Source of the DNA: Chryseobacterium sp. CH25
GTDB lineage: Bacteria > Bacteroidota > Bacteroidia > Flavobacteriales > Weeksellaceae
DNA length: 64,000 bases
Direction of reading: 5' to 3'
Assembly: GCF_004119455.1 (NCBI RefSeq)
Contig: NZ_NRQT01000002.1
Location: 193,501 to 257,500, forward strand
Part shown: positions 16,817 to 28,588 of the stretch, piece after piece
Layout: each line of letters opens with the position of its first letter
Position numbering within the stretch: the first letter of the stretch is position 1
The notes under the pieces: generated by a model
What the model was told of the DNA's origin: nothing
The model's database searches: none
What the model saw: the letters and a program-made list of their open reading frames with translations, nothing else
Made by a program: the position numbers and the translations under genes

Positions 16817-17314
16817 TTGGATAGAAATTATTTTCTTTCCTATAGTCAAATAGTATTTCTTCTGCTATTATCGGCTGTAGGAAAACTAAACGCAAAGATT
16901 ATATCCACCACAATGAGCAAGTCTGAATTGGTGCTTCATCAGGATATAAATGCTACTGATCTTTACCTGTATTTATCTGATGCTTTTTCAAAGAAATCTG
17001 TGAATACTGTGGGATGCATATCTCATCATCATACGATAGTCAATGATGATTCTCATAGTGCTGTTTTTGAACATTCTTTACACAAAAATTTTCCAGTTGT
17101 TAGTGACCAGACTTTTTTTCTCTTGTCTCTGCAGAATTTAAAGTCTGTTGCTGTATGGAACAAGTGGAGAATATTAGGTGCTACTGGCCATATTGGTGTG
17201 TTAAGTATATTCACACAGATAAAAAAATTTTACATCAACTCTATTAAGCTGGTTGATGGTTTTATGTTTGTCATTAAGATTCCCGACAAATGTATTAATA
17301 CCTCTATAAAATAA
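16817..17314 (+). CDS. Unrecognised 165-aa protein with possible signal peptide, TTG start
   Basis: The frame starts at TTG (ATTGG) right after a promoter-like sequence and an AAAACACAAA leader like that of other genes here. The N-terminus (IVFLLLLSAVGKLNA) could be a signal peptide, which supports the TTG start; the first in-frame ATG (16913) would remove it. The rest contains a His cluster (SHHHTIV) and no domain I know. There is no T9SS domain. It lies first in the surface cluster. Alternatives are a decayed gene or a chance frame. Confidence 0.45.
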   Translation: MDRNYFLSYSQIVFLLLLSAVGKLNAKIISTTMSKSELVLHQDINATDLYLYLSDAFSKKSVNTVGCISHHHTIVNDDSHSAVFEHSLHKNFPVVSDQTFFLLSLQNLKSVAVWNKWRILGATGHIGVLSIFTQIKKFYINSIKLVDGFMFVIKIPDKCINTSIK

Positions 17315-17432
17315 TATTTCTGACTTTTTACGGTTTCTCTTCTAGTTTCATTTATTGTTTTAAATGAAATAGCCACTAAACTGCTTTTTTTTAAAAAAAC
17401 AAACAAAAAAAACAACAAATATCAACTAAAAA

Positions 17433-18587
17433 ATGAAAAACAAATTATTCACACTAGCACTTTTATCTGTCGGATTTACAATTTCTGCACAGGTTGGGAT
17501 TAGAATAGATCAGCCTCAGGCTAGTCTGGATGTCATGGGATTTCCATCCGATGCAAATAAACTTGATGGAATTATTGCACCGAGACTTACAGGAGTACAG
17601 TTAAAAGCTAAAAACTATACCGCAGCCCAAACCGGAGCCATAGTATATGTTACTGCAGCAGAAACTGCCCCTACCGGACAAACCGTAGATGTTTTAACAC
17701 CTGGTTACTATTATTTTGATGGGACAAAATGGGGGAACTTAAATGGAAACTGGCGCACAGTAGGAAACAGCGGTACAACGGCCACATCTTCAACATTAGG
17801 TACAGATATTTCTACTGGAAATTATCTGGGAACAATTGATGCCCAGAATCTGGTACTGGCCACTCAAAAAAATGTAAAAGCAATTCTTGATGTAAGTGGA
17901 ACATTACAAGGTGGAAATGTCAATGATGCATCAGGGCCTTATGCATCTTTTTCCTGGGGATCTAATAATATAACCAATTCAACATCTTCCAATGTTGCAA
18001 TTGGGAGAAACAATACTGCTACTGCCATTAATGCTAATTTTCCAGCTTTAGCTATTGGTGCCAATAACTCAGCTACAAGTGGAGCCAAGATTATTGGGAA
18101 CTCTAATACAGCATCAGGGGCTAATCATTTTGTATTTGGAAACTCCAATACAGTGAGTGGTGCAACGGGACTTACCCTTGGAAATTTACATAATAATAAA
18201 GGCGGAATTACTATAGGGAGTGGAAATACAGTAGACACAAACAGTTTTGCTGTTGGCTCTGCAAGTTCAGCACTAGGTGGAAAAGCATTTGCAGTAGGGT
18301 TTTCCGGAACAGCTAATTCAGGACAAACAGTATATGCAAACGGAACACAGGTTTTTTTTAACGAGAATAATGCTGCCACTACGAATGTAGGAATCAATAT
18401 GATTCCCAGCTCAGTAAATTTTGCAGATCTGGAAGTGAGTAAAGCAATACAGATTAAAGCGAATGCAAGGCCAACCTGTGATGCCTCAAATGCGGGAACC
18501 ATTATATATGAAGTATCATCATCAGTGGGGAGCTTTGTAGGATGTAAACAGACTGGTGCCAGTGCTTTTGCATGGCAGACCCTTTAA
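17433..18587 (+). CDS. Secreted fibre-like protein with YadA-type head repeats
   Basis: A 384-residue protein. Signal peptide 1-20, then the VGIRIDQPQASLDVMG motif. Residues 45-102 form a module (GIIAPRLTGVQ... GAIVYV... YYYFDGTKWGNL) shared with other genes of this cluster. Residues about 187-297 hold at least six short repeats of the form xAIGxNNxAxSG (NVAIGRNNTAT, LAIGANNSATSG, IIGNSNTASG, VFGNSNTVSG, FAVGSASSALGG), the pattern of the YadA/Hia trimeric adhesin head. There is no YadA membrane anchor and no T9SS domain; the C-terminus (GTIIYEVSSS ... AFAWQTL) is another copy of the module. A trimeric surface fibre is a reasonable inference. Confidence 0.78.
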   Translation: MKNKLFTLALLSVGFTISAQVGIRIDQPQASLDVMGFPSDANKLDGIIAPRLTGVQLKAKNYTAAQTGAIVYVTAAETAPTGQTVDVLTPGYYYFDGTKWGNLNGNWRTVGNSGTTATSSTLGTDISTGNYLGTIDAQNLVLATQKNVKAILDVSGTLQGGNVNDASGPYASFSWGSNNITNSTSSNVAIGRNNTATAINANFPALAIGANNSATSGAKIIGNSNTASGANHFVFGNSNTVSGATGLTLGNLHNNKGGITIGSGNTVDTNSFAVGSASSALGGKAFAVGFSGTANSGQTVYANGTQVFFNENNAATTNVGINMIPSSVNFADLEVSKAIQIKANARPTCDASNAGTIIYEVSSSVGSFVGCKQTGASAFAWQTL

Positions 18588-18623
18588 AAAAATAGAAACA
18601 CAAACTTTATAAAACAATAAAAA

Positions 18624-21223
18624 ATGACCAAAAAATTATTCGGGAAACTAGCGGCAATGCTGATGATGTTGATAATGTCAACAGCAGTATTTGCGCAGCA
18701 GGGTTATGAACCTATCCGTGGGATGGGGGTAGAAGCAAAACCGGTAAACAATTCCGGGATTTGTTTAGCATGCTATAACGGAAATATGAATCCGGTGGTG
18801 GATGCCAGTTTGGATAACAGCGTAAATATGGGAAATTTCGCTTCATTAATAAGCGGAAATGGGATCTCTGTAAAAAATAACAATACCACTTATCCGGCTG
18901 GGTATATTACCGGATTTAATGTGGATCTTGGGACAAGTTTTATTACGATTGATCTTTTAAGTTCATTAAGAATCAGTACTTATAAAAATGGAGTTCTTCA
19001 GGAAACTACTACAAGCAGTACACTTTTATCAGTGCCGGCATTCGGAGGAAGTAAAAACAGAATATTCTTGCATTTTAAAACTTCAAAAGAGTTTGATGAA
19101 GTGAGATTATATCAAACCAATGTTCTTTCCGTATTCAGCGCAATGAACGTGTACTATGCATTTGCATTTGATCCTACTAAAGTACCTACAGATAACAACG
19201 GAATTTGTGATGATATCATTGCAGGAAGTGGTGTAGATGGTAATGTATCTGGAAGCAGCAGTTTCCTCGCTCCGCTTTCTTACGTTCAGAATAAAGAAAA
19301 TATAGGTGACGGAAATAAAAACTCTTTTGGAAAAATAGTTCTTCCGATAGGATTGTTAGGATCTTATTCAGTAGGAGTTTTAGATAAAAATCAGGTATAT
19401 CCTGCAGGAAACAGAACAGGATTTGTAATTGAGCCAGACGATCAGGGGAAATTATTAAGTGCTGAATTTTTAAAGAATATTACGATTGAAACTTATTTAT
19501 TTGGTCAGCTTCAAGATTCAAGGCAGCTTTCAGATGGCGGAGGACTGATTAATATTAAAGTTCTTGGATACGGTTCAGGAAAACAAAAAGTAACTTTAAC
19601 AACCACAAAGCCTTTCAATGAGGTAAGGTTAAAGATTACTCAAACGGTTGGATTCAACTTGGGAGCTCTTAAAGTATACTATGCTTTTGAAGAACCAATC
19701 TCTTGTGAGTGTGATGATAAAATTCAAACCAGTGGATCAGCGGTACCTGGAAATATAGTAACAGGATCAAACTGGACATCAGGTCCTGGATTCTTAGGCC
19801 TTATTTTGGCTAAAATGACAAGCCCGGAAGCTATTGTGGATAACAATCCATCGAACTATGCAACAGCAACAGTTCCGGCTGCTTCAATCTTCAGTATTTT
19901 CTCAGCATTTGCTACAGTAAGCAGTAATAGTGTGCTTCCTGCCAATACGATGGCTGGATTTACAGTAGAAAAAGCAGGGAACCTATTGGGAGTAAGTGTT
20001 CTTGAAAATATTACGGTAACATTATATAATGGAAACTCGGTAACAGACACCTTTACTAGCTCGGGAAGTCTTATCAGTGGAAATTTCTTTACTACAAATT
20101 CCAATAAATTTTATGTGGGTGGAAAGGCTACAAAACCTTTTAACAGAATGAAAATAACCTTCAATAGTGGAACAGCAATCCGTATTCCTCAGAGTTATTA
20201 CATCTATAATGCATTTGCCAGTAAAGATGATGATAATGATGGAGTTCCAAACTGTTTCGACCGTTGCCCTGGCGGAGATGACAGTATTGATAATAATGGT
20301 AATGGTATTCCGGACTGTGCAGAAGGATGTACAGTGGTAATGATAAGTCGCCAACATTAGATACAGACGGTGACGGTATTGTAGATGCCTGTGATTTTGA
20401 TTCTGACAATGATGGTATTCCGGATTCTCTAGAAGATTTTGATAAGAATGCCAAGTTTGAAGATGATGACCTGGAAGGAGATATCTTAATTACTCCTATC
20501 CTGGGAGATGCTGTTCCAAACTATCGTGATCTGGATTCAGACAATGATGGAATTTTAGATCTGTTTGAATCTGGTATTCCAGTCTCAGTAATCAACCAAA
20601 TTGATACAGATCATAATGGTGTTATTGATAGTGGAGTTGCAGTAGGTCAAAACGGTTTGGCAGATGTATTGGAAACGTATCCGGATTCCGGAACTTTAAA
20701 ATATTCAATTAGAAATGTAGATGGTGATAATACTCCTGATTTCCTTGATGTTACTTCTAATGGTTCAGACTTTGATCTGTATCAGATAGGAAAAGGAAAC
20801 CTTGATACATTAGGAGGTGGATTTATCTCTACAATTAATGATGGTGATAAAGATGGTATTCAGGCAGTAGTAGATACAGACCTTGTGAAGAGAGGTGCTC
20901 CGAATTCTCCACTTTCTCCATATGCTTCATTATTGAAAAATGCATTGACTGGTACAGCAAAAAATGCAGGAACTTCAGAAATAACACAGGCAGCTAATGA
21001 TGTCAAAATATACCCTAACCCTGTAAAAGCTGGAGAAAGTCTTATGGTTACAGCAGCAGAAGAAGGAAATTATACATTGTTCTCTGCCGAAGGAAAAGCG
21101 GTGAAGTCTGGTAAATTCTCTGCACGCACAGGTATCGATACCGCTGCGTTGCCTACAGGAATTTATATCATTAAGATTGAAACTAAATCAACTTTGAAAT
21201 CTTATAAGGTTATTGTGAAATAA
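18624..21223 (+). pseudogene. TSP3-repeat surface protein with T9SS sorting domain, frameshifted
   Basis: Signal peptide 1-24 (ending VFAQ), then three tandem domains of about 150 residues, each opening with a Cys-containing GIC/CEC segment and closing with a YYAF or YNAF strand (about 45-180, 195-355, 360-530). Calcium-binding TSP3 repeats follow (DDDNDGVPNCFDRCP, DNNGNGIPDCAEGC). Frame 1 stops at 20360; the protein continues in another frame from 20327 with DTDGDGIVDACDFDSDNDG and ends with a T9SS type A domain (VKIYPNPVKAGE ... GIYIIKIET ... KVIVK). One extra base near 20330 (TGT TAC instead of TGTAC) would join the halves as EGCYSGNDKSP, giving about 866 residues. As written, the first product loses its sorting domain. 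Confidence 0.85.
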
Positions 21224-21247
21224 TCTTGTAACTTCATAATAAGGTGA

Positions 21248-21277
21248 AGGCTGCTCGTTTCGGGCAGCCTTTTTTTA
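21248..21277 (+). terminator. Terminator after the TSP3/T9SS gene
   Basis: Stem AGGCTGC / GCAGCCT (with inner CG-CG pairs) followed by seven Ts. Confidence 0.8.
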
Positions 21278-21403
21278 TGATAGATCATTGATTTTGAAAA
21301 TATATTCTAATATTTTTTAAGAATTGGTTGTTAAATATTATTATTTTTCGCAAAAAAACAACATAAAATGATTAATTTTAATATTAAATACTGATATAAA
21401 AAT

Positions 21404-23800
21404 ATGAATTTAAACTATTTTGACTTATCTAGGAATCTGAAATTTTTAATTCAGAAGAAACTGGTCTTTGCAATAGGGCTTTTTTCAATCTTCCATTTGA
21501 AAGCTCAAAATGCTTCTTTGGAAATGGCGGACGGGGATGGAAACCCTACGACGAATGTTACCAACTCGGTAGGAACTACTTCTATCAGGTTAAGGAATAA
21601 TACTGATAATCCTACAGGGAATACTTTTGCTACCTATGCAAATCCTACTCCTTTGAACGTTACTTTTACGCTGAGTAATCAACAGTATACACAGACAAAT
21701 TTTCCAGGGTATAATGGGGCTGTTCTTATGGGATATACGGGTGAACCTGTTTTAACATTAATGAATTCTTTTGGGAATACCACTGTAAGTACTCCTTTTA
21801 CGAGTAGCGGTGCACCGGTAGGGACTGGGATTGATGTTACTGTTAATAGGGCAATTAATCTTTTCACGAATGTTCAACCATTAAGTACAGCTGCGAGAGC
21901 AACAAATCAAAGGTGGCAGATGGCGGATATGACTATTACTTTCAGCAGACCTGTAAATAATCCGTATTTGCAGGTTAATGCATTAGGAGGAACGTCTAAC
22001 GGACAAAACTATTCTGCTGAGTTTGATTATTTGTCGTCTAATGTACCTGTGACTTTTTCTAAAGTTTCCGGATCAACATTTTTAAATGTTACTTCTACAC
22101 AAATCTTAAACTCTGCTACTACTCCGGATGGTGCGGTAGCAAACGTTTCAAGAGGTACAGTACTTGTTTCTGGAACGGGAATCACAACGCTGACATTGAG
22201 AGTGTATACCCGCGGAGCAGCAACTAATACGGGAACGAATTGGCACGGGACAGCTAATACCGGAGGAGATGGATATATGCTTGGATTTACGGTACAGGAA
22301 TCTAATTTAAGAGTAACGAAAACTGTAAATAATGCATCTCCAGTAGCAGGCAGTAATGTTGTGTTTACTGTAACTGCTACGAATAACGGAGCTTCTAATA
22401 ATACAGGCGTTGTGGTCAATGATCTGCTTCCTGCAGGACTGACATTTGTGAGTGCTACACCATCTGTAGGGACTTATAATAATTCTACGGGAGTTTGGAC
22501 AATTGGGAATCTGGCTTCAGGAGCAAATGCTACTCTTACAGTAACAGCTACAGTGAGTGCGCCTGGAAGTTATTTGAATACTGCAACCATTACCGGAGCC
22601 TTAAATGATCCTGATACAGCAGATAATACAGCCAGTGTAAGAGTAACAACTGCAGATAATGATGGAGATGGAATAAGTAACACTTCGGACCTGGATGATG
22701 ATAATGATGGTATTCTTGATAATATTGAATGCCCCGGAAATAATATTGTAACAAATGGAACGTTTACAGGAAATGCTAATGGCTGGACACTGGCTCCGGA
22801 ATGGGTAGCGAGCGGAACAGATATTAATATTACCACAGATAACGTATCCAATAAAGATGCTTCTCAGACTTTAAATAACTTAACGAATACCAATAACTTT
22901 ATTCCTCTTAGCCTTACTTTGGGGGCGCAGGATGGAAGTAATGCTTCCGGGTCTACGGCAAGCTTACAGATATTATTAAATGGGACTCTTTATGCAACAG
23001 TTAGTAATGGTACAACGAGAAGCACTACTGTGAATAATGTTACCATTGTATTGAGTAATGGAGCTACTTCTAGTTTTGTACCTTTTACAACGGCTAATCA
23101 AACCGGATTTACTACCCAGACATTTACCTTGAATATTCCTAACGGTCCTGTTCCGGATACCGCTACATTGCTTTTCAGATCTACCAATGCATTAGACGAT
23201 TGGTCTTTGGATAATATTTCAGTTTTGGCGTTTACTTGTGATACAGATGGAGATGGAACATTTAATCATTTGGATTTAGACTCTGATAATGATGGGTGCT
23301 TTGATTCTCTTGAGGGAGATGAAAATGTGAAGATACTACAGATCAATGCAAATGGATCTATACCTGGAGCTGTTGATGCTCAGGGAGTTCCTGCTCTTGT
23401 TAATAGTGGAGGGGCTGCAGATATCGGCGGAGATCAGGGACAGGGGCTTGGATCTTCTCAAAATGCTGCTGTTAATGCATGTCTTTGCTATAAACCATCG
23501 GTAACTTCCGGAACAATTCTAGACACAAACCAAGGAATTACAGCCTTGAATAGAGCAGGAGCAGGTGGTGCCAATTGGCCTATGGTGAGAAAAGGAGGAT
23601 GGATGGCGTTGGAAGCTAAAACTAAAGGATTTGTTTTGAATAGGCTTACCACACCTCAGATTGTTATAATTCCTGCAGCTAACCTGGTAGAAGGAATGAT
23701 GATTTATAATACAACTTTGGATTGCCTTCAGGTGAATACGGATGGTACTCCTTCCGGATGGAAATGTTTTAATACACAAACTTGTCCTGATGTTAACTAA
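21404..23800 (+). CDS. Large secreted protein with DUF11 and TSP3 repeats
   Basis: A 798-residue protein with a long N-terminus and a signal-like helix ([16 protein letters not shown], ending near residue 35). A beta-rich N-terminal region (to about 300) is followed by a DUF11 domain ([20 protein letters not shown] ... [14 protein letters not shown] ... LNTATITG). TSP3 acidic repeats follow ([19 protein letters not shown]), then a lectin-like segment, then more TSP3 ([19 protein letters not shown]). The C-terminus carries the shared module (RLTTPQI ... [12 protein letters not shown] ... GWKCF). There is no T9SS domain at the end. It is 13 nt before 23814 and presumably co-transcribed with it. 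Confidence 0.8.
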   Translation: MNLNYFDLSRNLKFLIQKKLVFAIGLFSIFHLKAQNASLEMADGDGNPTTNVTNSVGTTSIRLRNNTDNPTGNTFATYANPTPLNVTFTLSNQQYTQTNFPGYNGAVLMGYTGEPVLTLMNSFGNTTVSTPFTSSGAPVGTGIDVTVNRAINLFTNVQPLSTAARATNQRWQMADMTITFSRPVNNPYLQVNALGGTSNGQNYSAEFDYLSSNVPVTFSKVSGSTFLNVTSTQILNSATTPDGAVANVSRGTVLVSGTGITTLTLRVYTRGAATNTGTNWHGTANTGGDGYMLGFTVQESNLRVTKTVNNASPVAGSNVVFTVTATNNGASNNTGVVVNDLLPAGLTFVSATPSVGTYNNSTGVWTIGNLASGANATLTVTATVSAPGSYLNTATITGALNDPDTADNTASVRVTTADNDGDGISNTSDLDDDNDGILDNIECPGNNIVTNGTFTGNANGWTLAPEWVASGTDINITTDNVSNKDASQTLNNLTNTNNFIPLSLTLGAQDGSNASGSTASLQILLNGTLYATVSNGTTRSTTVNNVTIVLSNGATSSFVPFTTANQTGFTTQTFTLNIPNGPVPDTATLLFRSTNALDDWSLDNISVLAFTCDTDGDGTFNHLDLDSDNDGCFDSLEGDENVKILQINANGSIPGAVDAQGVPALVNSGGAADIGGDQGQGLGSSQNAAVNACLCYKPSVTSGTILDTNQGITALNRAGAGGANWPMVRKGGWMALEAKTKGFVLNRLTTPQIVIIPAANLVEGMMIYNTTLDCLQVNTDGTPSGWKCFNTQTCPDVN

Positions 23801-23813
23801 TAAATTGAAAATT

Positions 23814-24347
23814 ATGAAAAATAGTATAGTAATCAGCTTTGTTTTATTTTCCTTTTTCGCTAATGCACAGGTTGCTATTGGTAAAACAACGGTTGCTTCT
23901 CCATCTGTATCTCTTGATTTTGGATCAGGTAACAGAGGGTTGATTTTACCATGGGTGACCAATGTTGCTTCTGTTACAGGAGTAGTTAATGGAACGATGG
24001 TATATGATCTTGCTGATAAAAAAGTAAAGATAAAGTATGCTTCAGGTTGGAAAGATCTTACCGTAAATACATCCGGAACAACGGTTGACCCTGTCACAAC
24101 TGTAGATGGTGTAACTATTCAGAATTCAGCAACCGAAACCTCTACTGCAAAAGTAGGTATTGGAACATTAACGTCCACCCCGGGAGTTCTGGTACTGGAA
24201 GATACAAATAAAGCTATGGTTCTTCCTAAAGTTGCCATCCCTCAAACTAATATTATTAACCCCTCACCAGGAATGGTAGTTTATGATACAACAACCAAGC
24301 TTTTGGCTGTTTTCAATGGAAATAACTGGACTTTCTGGAAACCTTAA
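23814..24347 (+). CDS. Small secreted protein with two fibre modules
   Basis: The start is ATG 23814 (MKNSIVISF), because it gives a clean signal peptide ending FFANAQ; an earlier in-frame ATG at 23742 lies inside the preceding gene. The 177-residue product begins VAIGKTTVASPSVSLDFG, a variant of the VGIN motif. It has two copies of the module: RGLILPWVTN ... GTMVYDLADKK ... GWKDL and KAMVLPKVAI ... GMVVYDTTTKL ... NWTFWKP. It is last in the cluster before rpoB. Confidence 0.75.
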   Translation: MKNSIVISFVLFSFFANAQVAIGKTTVASPSVSLDFGSGNRGLILPWVTNVASVTGVVNGTMVYDLADKKVKIKYASGWKDLTVNTSGTTVDPVTTVDGVTIQNSATETSTAKVGIGTLTSTPGVLVLEDTNKAMVLPKVAIPQTNIINPSPGMVVYDTTTKLLAVFNGNNWTFWKP

Positions 24348-24375
24348 TCTATATTTTGAGTAAGAAATAATATTT

Positions 24376-24402
24376 AACCACTTCATTTTGAAGTGGTTTT
24401 AT
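24376..24402 (+). terminator. Terminator of the surface cluster
   Basis: A 10-bp stem AACCACTTCA / TGAAGTGGTT, loop TTT, then Ts. It partly overlaps the -33 element of the rpoB promoter. Confidence 0.8.
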
Positions 24403-24433
24403 TTGTTATTATAGATTTTTTTTTGTATCTTTG
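24402..24433 (+). promoter_or_regulatory. rpoBC promoter
   Basis: TTTG (24402-24405), a 20-base spacer and TATCTTTG (24426-24433). It gives rpoB its own transcription start, with a long leader of about 325 bases. Confidence 0.7.
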
Positions 24434-24439
24434 CCCCTC

Positions 24440-24766
24440 TTTTGGCGCGAAAAATTGTTTGTAAATTTATAAAATACTGAAAATCAACTCTTTCATTGTG
24501 TAATAGCATGGAAGGGATTTCGTGTTTATAGATATTGCGGGTAATACCGTCTCAAAAGTAAGAAAAATATTTTGCATTACGCTGTGAAAAGATATACCAG
24601 TGTTGCAGTTAGGAATCAGACTGTAAGAATAAAGAACAAAGAATAAAGACTATTTCTGATAGCGCCAAATATCTCCATGTCTTTTATCTTTTCTCTATTT
24701 TCTTTCTTCTATTCCTGATATTTTTAAATGAATCAAAATATTTTTTAACCCTTTCTTAAAAGTTTT
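24440..24766 (+). repeat. Long rpoB leader with an imperfect purine/pyrimidine palindrome
   Basis: There is no ORF in this leader. A purine-rich arm (24626-24650, AAGAATAAAGAAC-type units) can pair with a pyrimidine-rich arm (24679-24711, TCTTTTATCTTTTCTC-type units). The 12-mer CTATTTCTGATA (24650-24661) recurs as CTATTCCTGATA (24709-24720). Around 24548 is CGTCTCAAAAGT, which resembles the end of the palindromic element at 56991. Confidence 0.5.
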
Positions 24767-27700
24767 ATGAGTAAAACAAAATCAACAACTCAAGGAAATC
24801 CGAGAATTAATTTCTCATCAGCGAAAGGAAAAATTGTAACTCCAGACTTCTTGGACATCCAAATCGAGTCTTTCAGAGAATTTTTCCAGCTTGATACACT
24901 TCCTGAAGCCAGAAAGACAGAAGCTCTTTACAAGACTTTCCAAGAGAATTTCCCAATTACGGATTCAAGAAACCAATTCGTATTAGAATTCTTAGACTAT
25001 CTGGTAGATTCTCCACGTTATTCAATCGATGAGTGTGTGGAAAGAGGACTTACTTATTCAGTTCCTCTAAAAGCAAGACTTAAACTGTACTGTACTGACC
25101 CGGAACACGAAGATTTCCAAACAGTGGTTCAGGATGTATATTTAGGTCCGGTTCCTTACATGACTCCTTCTGGTTCATTCATTATCAATGGAGCAGAGCG
25201 TGTAATCGTAACTCAGTTACACAGATCTCCGGGTGTATTCTTCGGACAGACTTACCACGCTAACGGAACCAAACTTTACTATTCAAGAATTATCCCTTTC
25301 AAAGGATCTTGGATGGAATTTACAACAGATATCAACAGCGTAATGTACGCGTATATCGACCGTAAGAAAAAGTTACCATTAACAACTTTATTAAGAGCTA
25401 TCGGTTACGAATCTGATAAGGATATCCTTCAGATCTTCGACCTTGCTGAAGAAGTGAAAGTTTCTAAAGCAGCCCTTAAAAAAGTAGAAGGGAGAACATT
25501 GGCTGCGAGAGTATTGAACACTTGGTTCGAAGACTTCGTAGACGAAGATACAGGTGAAGTAGTTTCTATCGAAAGAAACGAAATCATCTTAGATAGAGAA
25601 ACGATTCTAGAGAAAGAACACTTAGATCTTATCTTAGATGCTGGTGTGAAATCTATCCTGATTCACAAAGAAAACAGCAATGAATTCTCTATCATCCAGA
25701 ATACATTACAAAAAGACCCTACTAACTCTGAGAAAGAAGCAGTAGAGTACATCTATCGTCAGTTAAGAAACGCAGATCCACCAGATGAGGAAACTGCAAG
25801 AGGAATTATTGAAAAATTATTCTTCTCTGAGCAGAGATACTCTTTAGGTGAAGTAGGACGTTACAGACTAAACAAAAAGTTAGGTCTTAACATTCCAACT
25901 ACAACTGAGGTTCTTACAAAAGAAGATATCATTGCAATCGTAAGACACTTAATTGAACTTGTAAACTCTAAAGCGGAGGTTGATGATATTGACCACTTAT
26001 CTAACAGAAGAATTAAAACTGTTGGTGAGCAATTAGCAGGACAGTTCGGAGTAGGTCTTTCAAGAATTGCAAGAACAATCAAGGAGAGAATGAACGTTAG
26101 AGATAACGAAATCTTTACTCCACTTGACCTTGTTAACGCTAAGACTTTAACATCTGTTATTAACTCGTTCTTCGGTACCAACCAGCTATCTCAGTTCATG
26201 GACCAAACCAACCCTCTATCAGAGATCACTCACAAGAGAAGATTATCTGCACTAGGGCCTGGTGGTTTATCAAGAGAAAGAGCAGGTTTCGAGGTTCGTG
26301 ACGTTCACCATACTCACTACGGAAGAATTTGTCCGATTGAAACTCCGGAAGGACCAAACATCGGTTTGATTTCATCTTTAGGTATTTATGCAAAAATCAA
26401 CAACCTTGGTTTCATCGAAACTCCATATAGAAAAGTAGAAGATGGTAAGATTAATCTTAACGCTGATCCTATTTATCTGAATGCAGAAGACGAAGAAGAC
26501 AAAGTAATTGCTCAGGCAAACGTTGAATTGAGTGATAATGGTGATTTCTTAACAGACAGAATTATTGCAAGACTAGATGGTGACTATCCAGTAGTTGAGC
26601 CAGCTCAGGTTAACCTTATCGACGTTGCACCTAACCAGATCTCTGGTATTTCCGCTTCTCTAATTCCATTCTTGGAGCATGATGATGCGAACCGTGCATT
26701 GATGGGATCTAACATGATGCGTCAGGCCGTTCCTCTATTGAAGCCACAGGCTCCAGTTGTAGGTACAGGGCTTGAGCAACAAGTTGCAAGAGATTCAAGA
26801 ATCTTAATTAACGCTGAAGGTACAGGTACAGTACAGTACGTAGATGCTGATAAGATCACTATCAAATATGAAAGAAGTGAAGATGAGGATTTAGTACAAT
26901 TCGAGTCTGCTACTAAAACATACAACCTTACTAAGTTTAGAAAAACTAACCAGAGTACTACCATTACCCTAAGACCAAACGTAAGAGTAGGTGATGTAGT
27001 GGAAAAAGGACAGGTACTTTGCGACGGTTATGCTACTGAAAAAGGAGAATTAGCTCTTGGTAGAAACTTAGTAGTAGCGTTCATGCCTTGGAAAGGGTAC
27101 AACTTCGAGGATGCAATCGTAATCAACGAAAAAGTTGTACGTGAAGACTGGTTTACTTCAATCCACGTAGATGAATATTCCCTGGAAGTTCGTGATACTA
27201 AATTAGGTATGGAAGAACTTACAGCTGATATTCCAAACGTATCTGAAGAAGCTACTAAAGATCTTGACGAGAACGGTATGATCAGAATCGGTGCTGAAGT
27301 GAAGCCTGGAGATATCATGATTGGTAAAATTACTCCAAAAGGTGAATCTGACCCGACTCCTGAAGAAAAACTTCTTAGAGCAATCTTCGGTGATAAAGCT
27401 GGTGATGTAAAAGATGCATCATTAAAAGCTGACTCTTCATTAAGAGGGGTTGTTATCAACAAGAAATTGTTCTCTAGAAACATTAAAGACAAAAAGAAAA
27501 GAACTGAAGAAAAACTTAAACTTGAAGAGATTGAAAACACTTACAAGGCTAAGTTTGACGAGTTGAGAAATACTTTAATTGAAAAATTAAATACACTGGT
27601 AAGCGGTAAAACTTCTCAAGGGGTACAAAATGACCTTGACGAAGAGATCATCGGTAAAGGTGTGAAGTTCACTCACAAGCTATTAACTTCAGTTGAAGAT

Positions 27701-28588
27701 TATGTAAACGTAAGCGGTTCAGACTGGACAGTAGACGCTGACAAGAATGAATTGATCAAACAATTGATTCACAATTACAAAATCAAATATAACGACATCC
27801 AAGGGGTTAAAAACCGTGAAAAATTCGCAATTTCAATCGGAGATGAGCTTCCAGCAGGTATCATGAAGTTGGCTAAAGTTTACATCGCTAAGAAACGTAA
27901 ACTGAATGTAGGGGATAAAATGGCAGGACGTCACGGTAACAAAGGTATCGTATCAAGAATCGTTCGTGAAGAAGATATGCCATTCCTTGAAGACGGAACA
28001 CCAGTAGATATCGTATTGAATCCACTAGGGGTACCTTCTCGTATGAACATCGGACAGATCTATGAAACAGTTCTTGGATGGGCTGGTCAGAAATTAGGAA
28101 TGAAGTTCGCTACGCCAATCTTCGATGGAGCAACTCTTGATCAGATTACTGAGTATACTGAGAAAGCAGGTCTTCCTAAATTCGGTCACACTCACCTTTA
28201 TGATGGTGGTACCGGAGAAAGATTTACACAGGCAGCTACAGTGGGTGTTATCTACATGCTGAAACTAGGACACATGGTTGATGATAAGATGCACGCACGT
28301 TCTATTGGTCCTTACTCATTGATTACTCAGCAGCCGTTAGGAGGTAAAGCTCAGTTCGGTGGTCAGAGATTCGGAGAGATGGAGGTTTGGGCACTTGAAG
28401 CATTCGGTGCATCTAACATCCTGAGAGAGATCCTTACTGTGAAGTCGGATGACGTGATTGGTAGAGCAAAAACTTATGAAGCAATTGCAAAAGGTGAATC
28501 TATGCCTGAACCAGGTATTCCAGAATCATTCAACGTATTACTTCACGAGTTACAAGGTCTTGGATTAGACGTAAGATTGGAGGAGTAA
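24767..28588 (+). CDS. rpoB: RNA polymerase beta subunit
   Basis: A 1273-residue catalytic subunit, normal for Bacteroidota. It has the rifampicin-region block with [21 protein letters not shown] and LSALGPGGL, then the conserved [19 protein letters not shown] and the C-terminal [18 protein letters not shown]. It is transcribed with rpoC from the promoter at 24402. The 122-bp spacer to rpoC contains a degenerate palindrome. Confidence 0.99.
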   Translation: MSKTKSTTQGNPRINFSSAKGKIVTPDFLDIQIESFREFFQLDTLPEARKTEALYKTFQENFPITDSRNQFVLEFLDYLVDSPRYSIDECVERGLTYSVPLKARLKLYCTDPEHEDFQTVVQDVYLGPVPYMTPSGSFIINGAERVIVTQLHRSPGVFFGQTYHANGTKLYYSRIIPFKGSWMEFTTDINSVMYAYIDRKKKLPLTTLLRAIGYESDKDILQIFDLAEEVKVSKAALKKVEGRTLAARVLNTWFEDFVDEDTGEVVSIERNEIILDRETILEKEHLDLILDAGVKSILIHKENSNEFSIIQNTLQKDPTNSEKEAVEYIYRQLRNADPPDEETARGIIEKLFFSEQRYSLGEVGRYRLNKKLGLNIPTTTEVLTKEDIIAIVRHLIELVNSKAEVDDIDHLSNRRIKTVGEQLAGQFGVGLSRIARTIKERMNVRDNEIFTPLDLVNAKTLTSVINSFFGTNQLSQFMDQTNPLSEITHKRRLSALGPGGLSRERAGFEVRDVHHTHYGRICPIETPEGPNIGLISSLGIYAKINNLGFIETPYRKVEDGKINLNADPIYLNAEDEEDKVIAQANVELSDNGDFLTDRIIARLDGDYPVVEPAQVNLIDVAPNQISGISASLIPFLEHDDANRALMGSNMMRQAVPLLKPQAPVVGTGLEQQVARDSRILINAEGTGTVQYVDADKITIKYERSEDEDLVQFESATKTYNLTKFRKTNQSTTITLRPNVRVGDVVEKGQVLCDGYATEKGELALGRNLVVAFMPWKGYNFEDAIVINEKVVREDWFTSIHVDEYSLEVRDTKLGMEELTADIPNVSEEATKDLDENGMIRIGAEVKPGDIMIGKITPKGESDPTPEEKLLRAIFGDKAGDVKDASLKADSSLRGVVINKKLFSRNIKDKKKRTEEKLKLEEIENTYKAKFDELRNTLIEKLNTLVSGKTSQGVQNDLDEEIIGKGVKFTHKLLTSVEDYVNVSGSDWTVDADKNELIKQLIHNYKIKYNDIQGVKNREKFAISIGDELPAGIMKLAKVYIAKKRKLNVGDKMAGRHGNKGIVSRIVREEDMPFLEDGTPVDIVLNPLGVPSRMNIGQIYETVLGWAGQKLGMKFATPIFDGATLDQITEYTEKAGLPKFGHTHLYDGGTGERFTQAATVGVIYMLKLGHMVDDKMHARSIGPYSLITQQPLGGKAQFGGQRFGEMEVWALEAFGASNILREILTVKSDDVIGRAKTYEAIAKGESMPEPGIPESFNVLLHELQGLGLDVRLEE

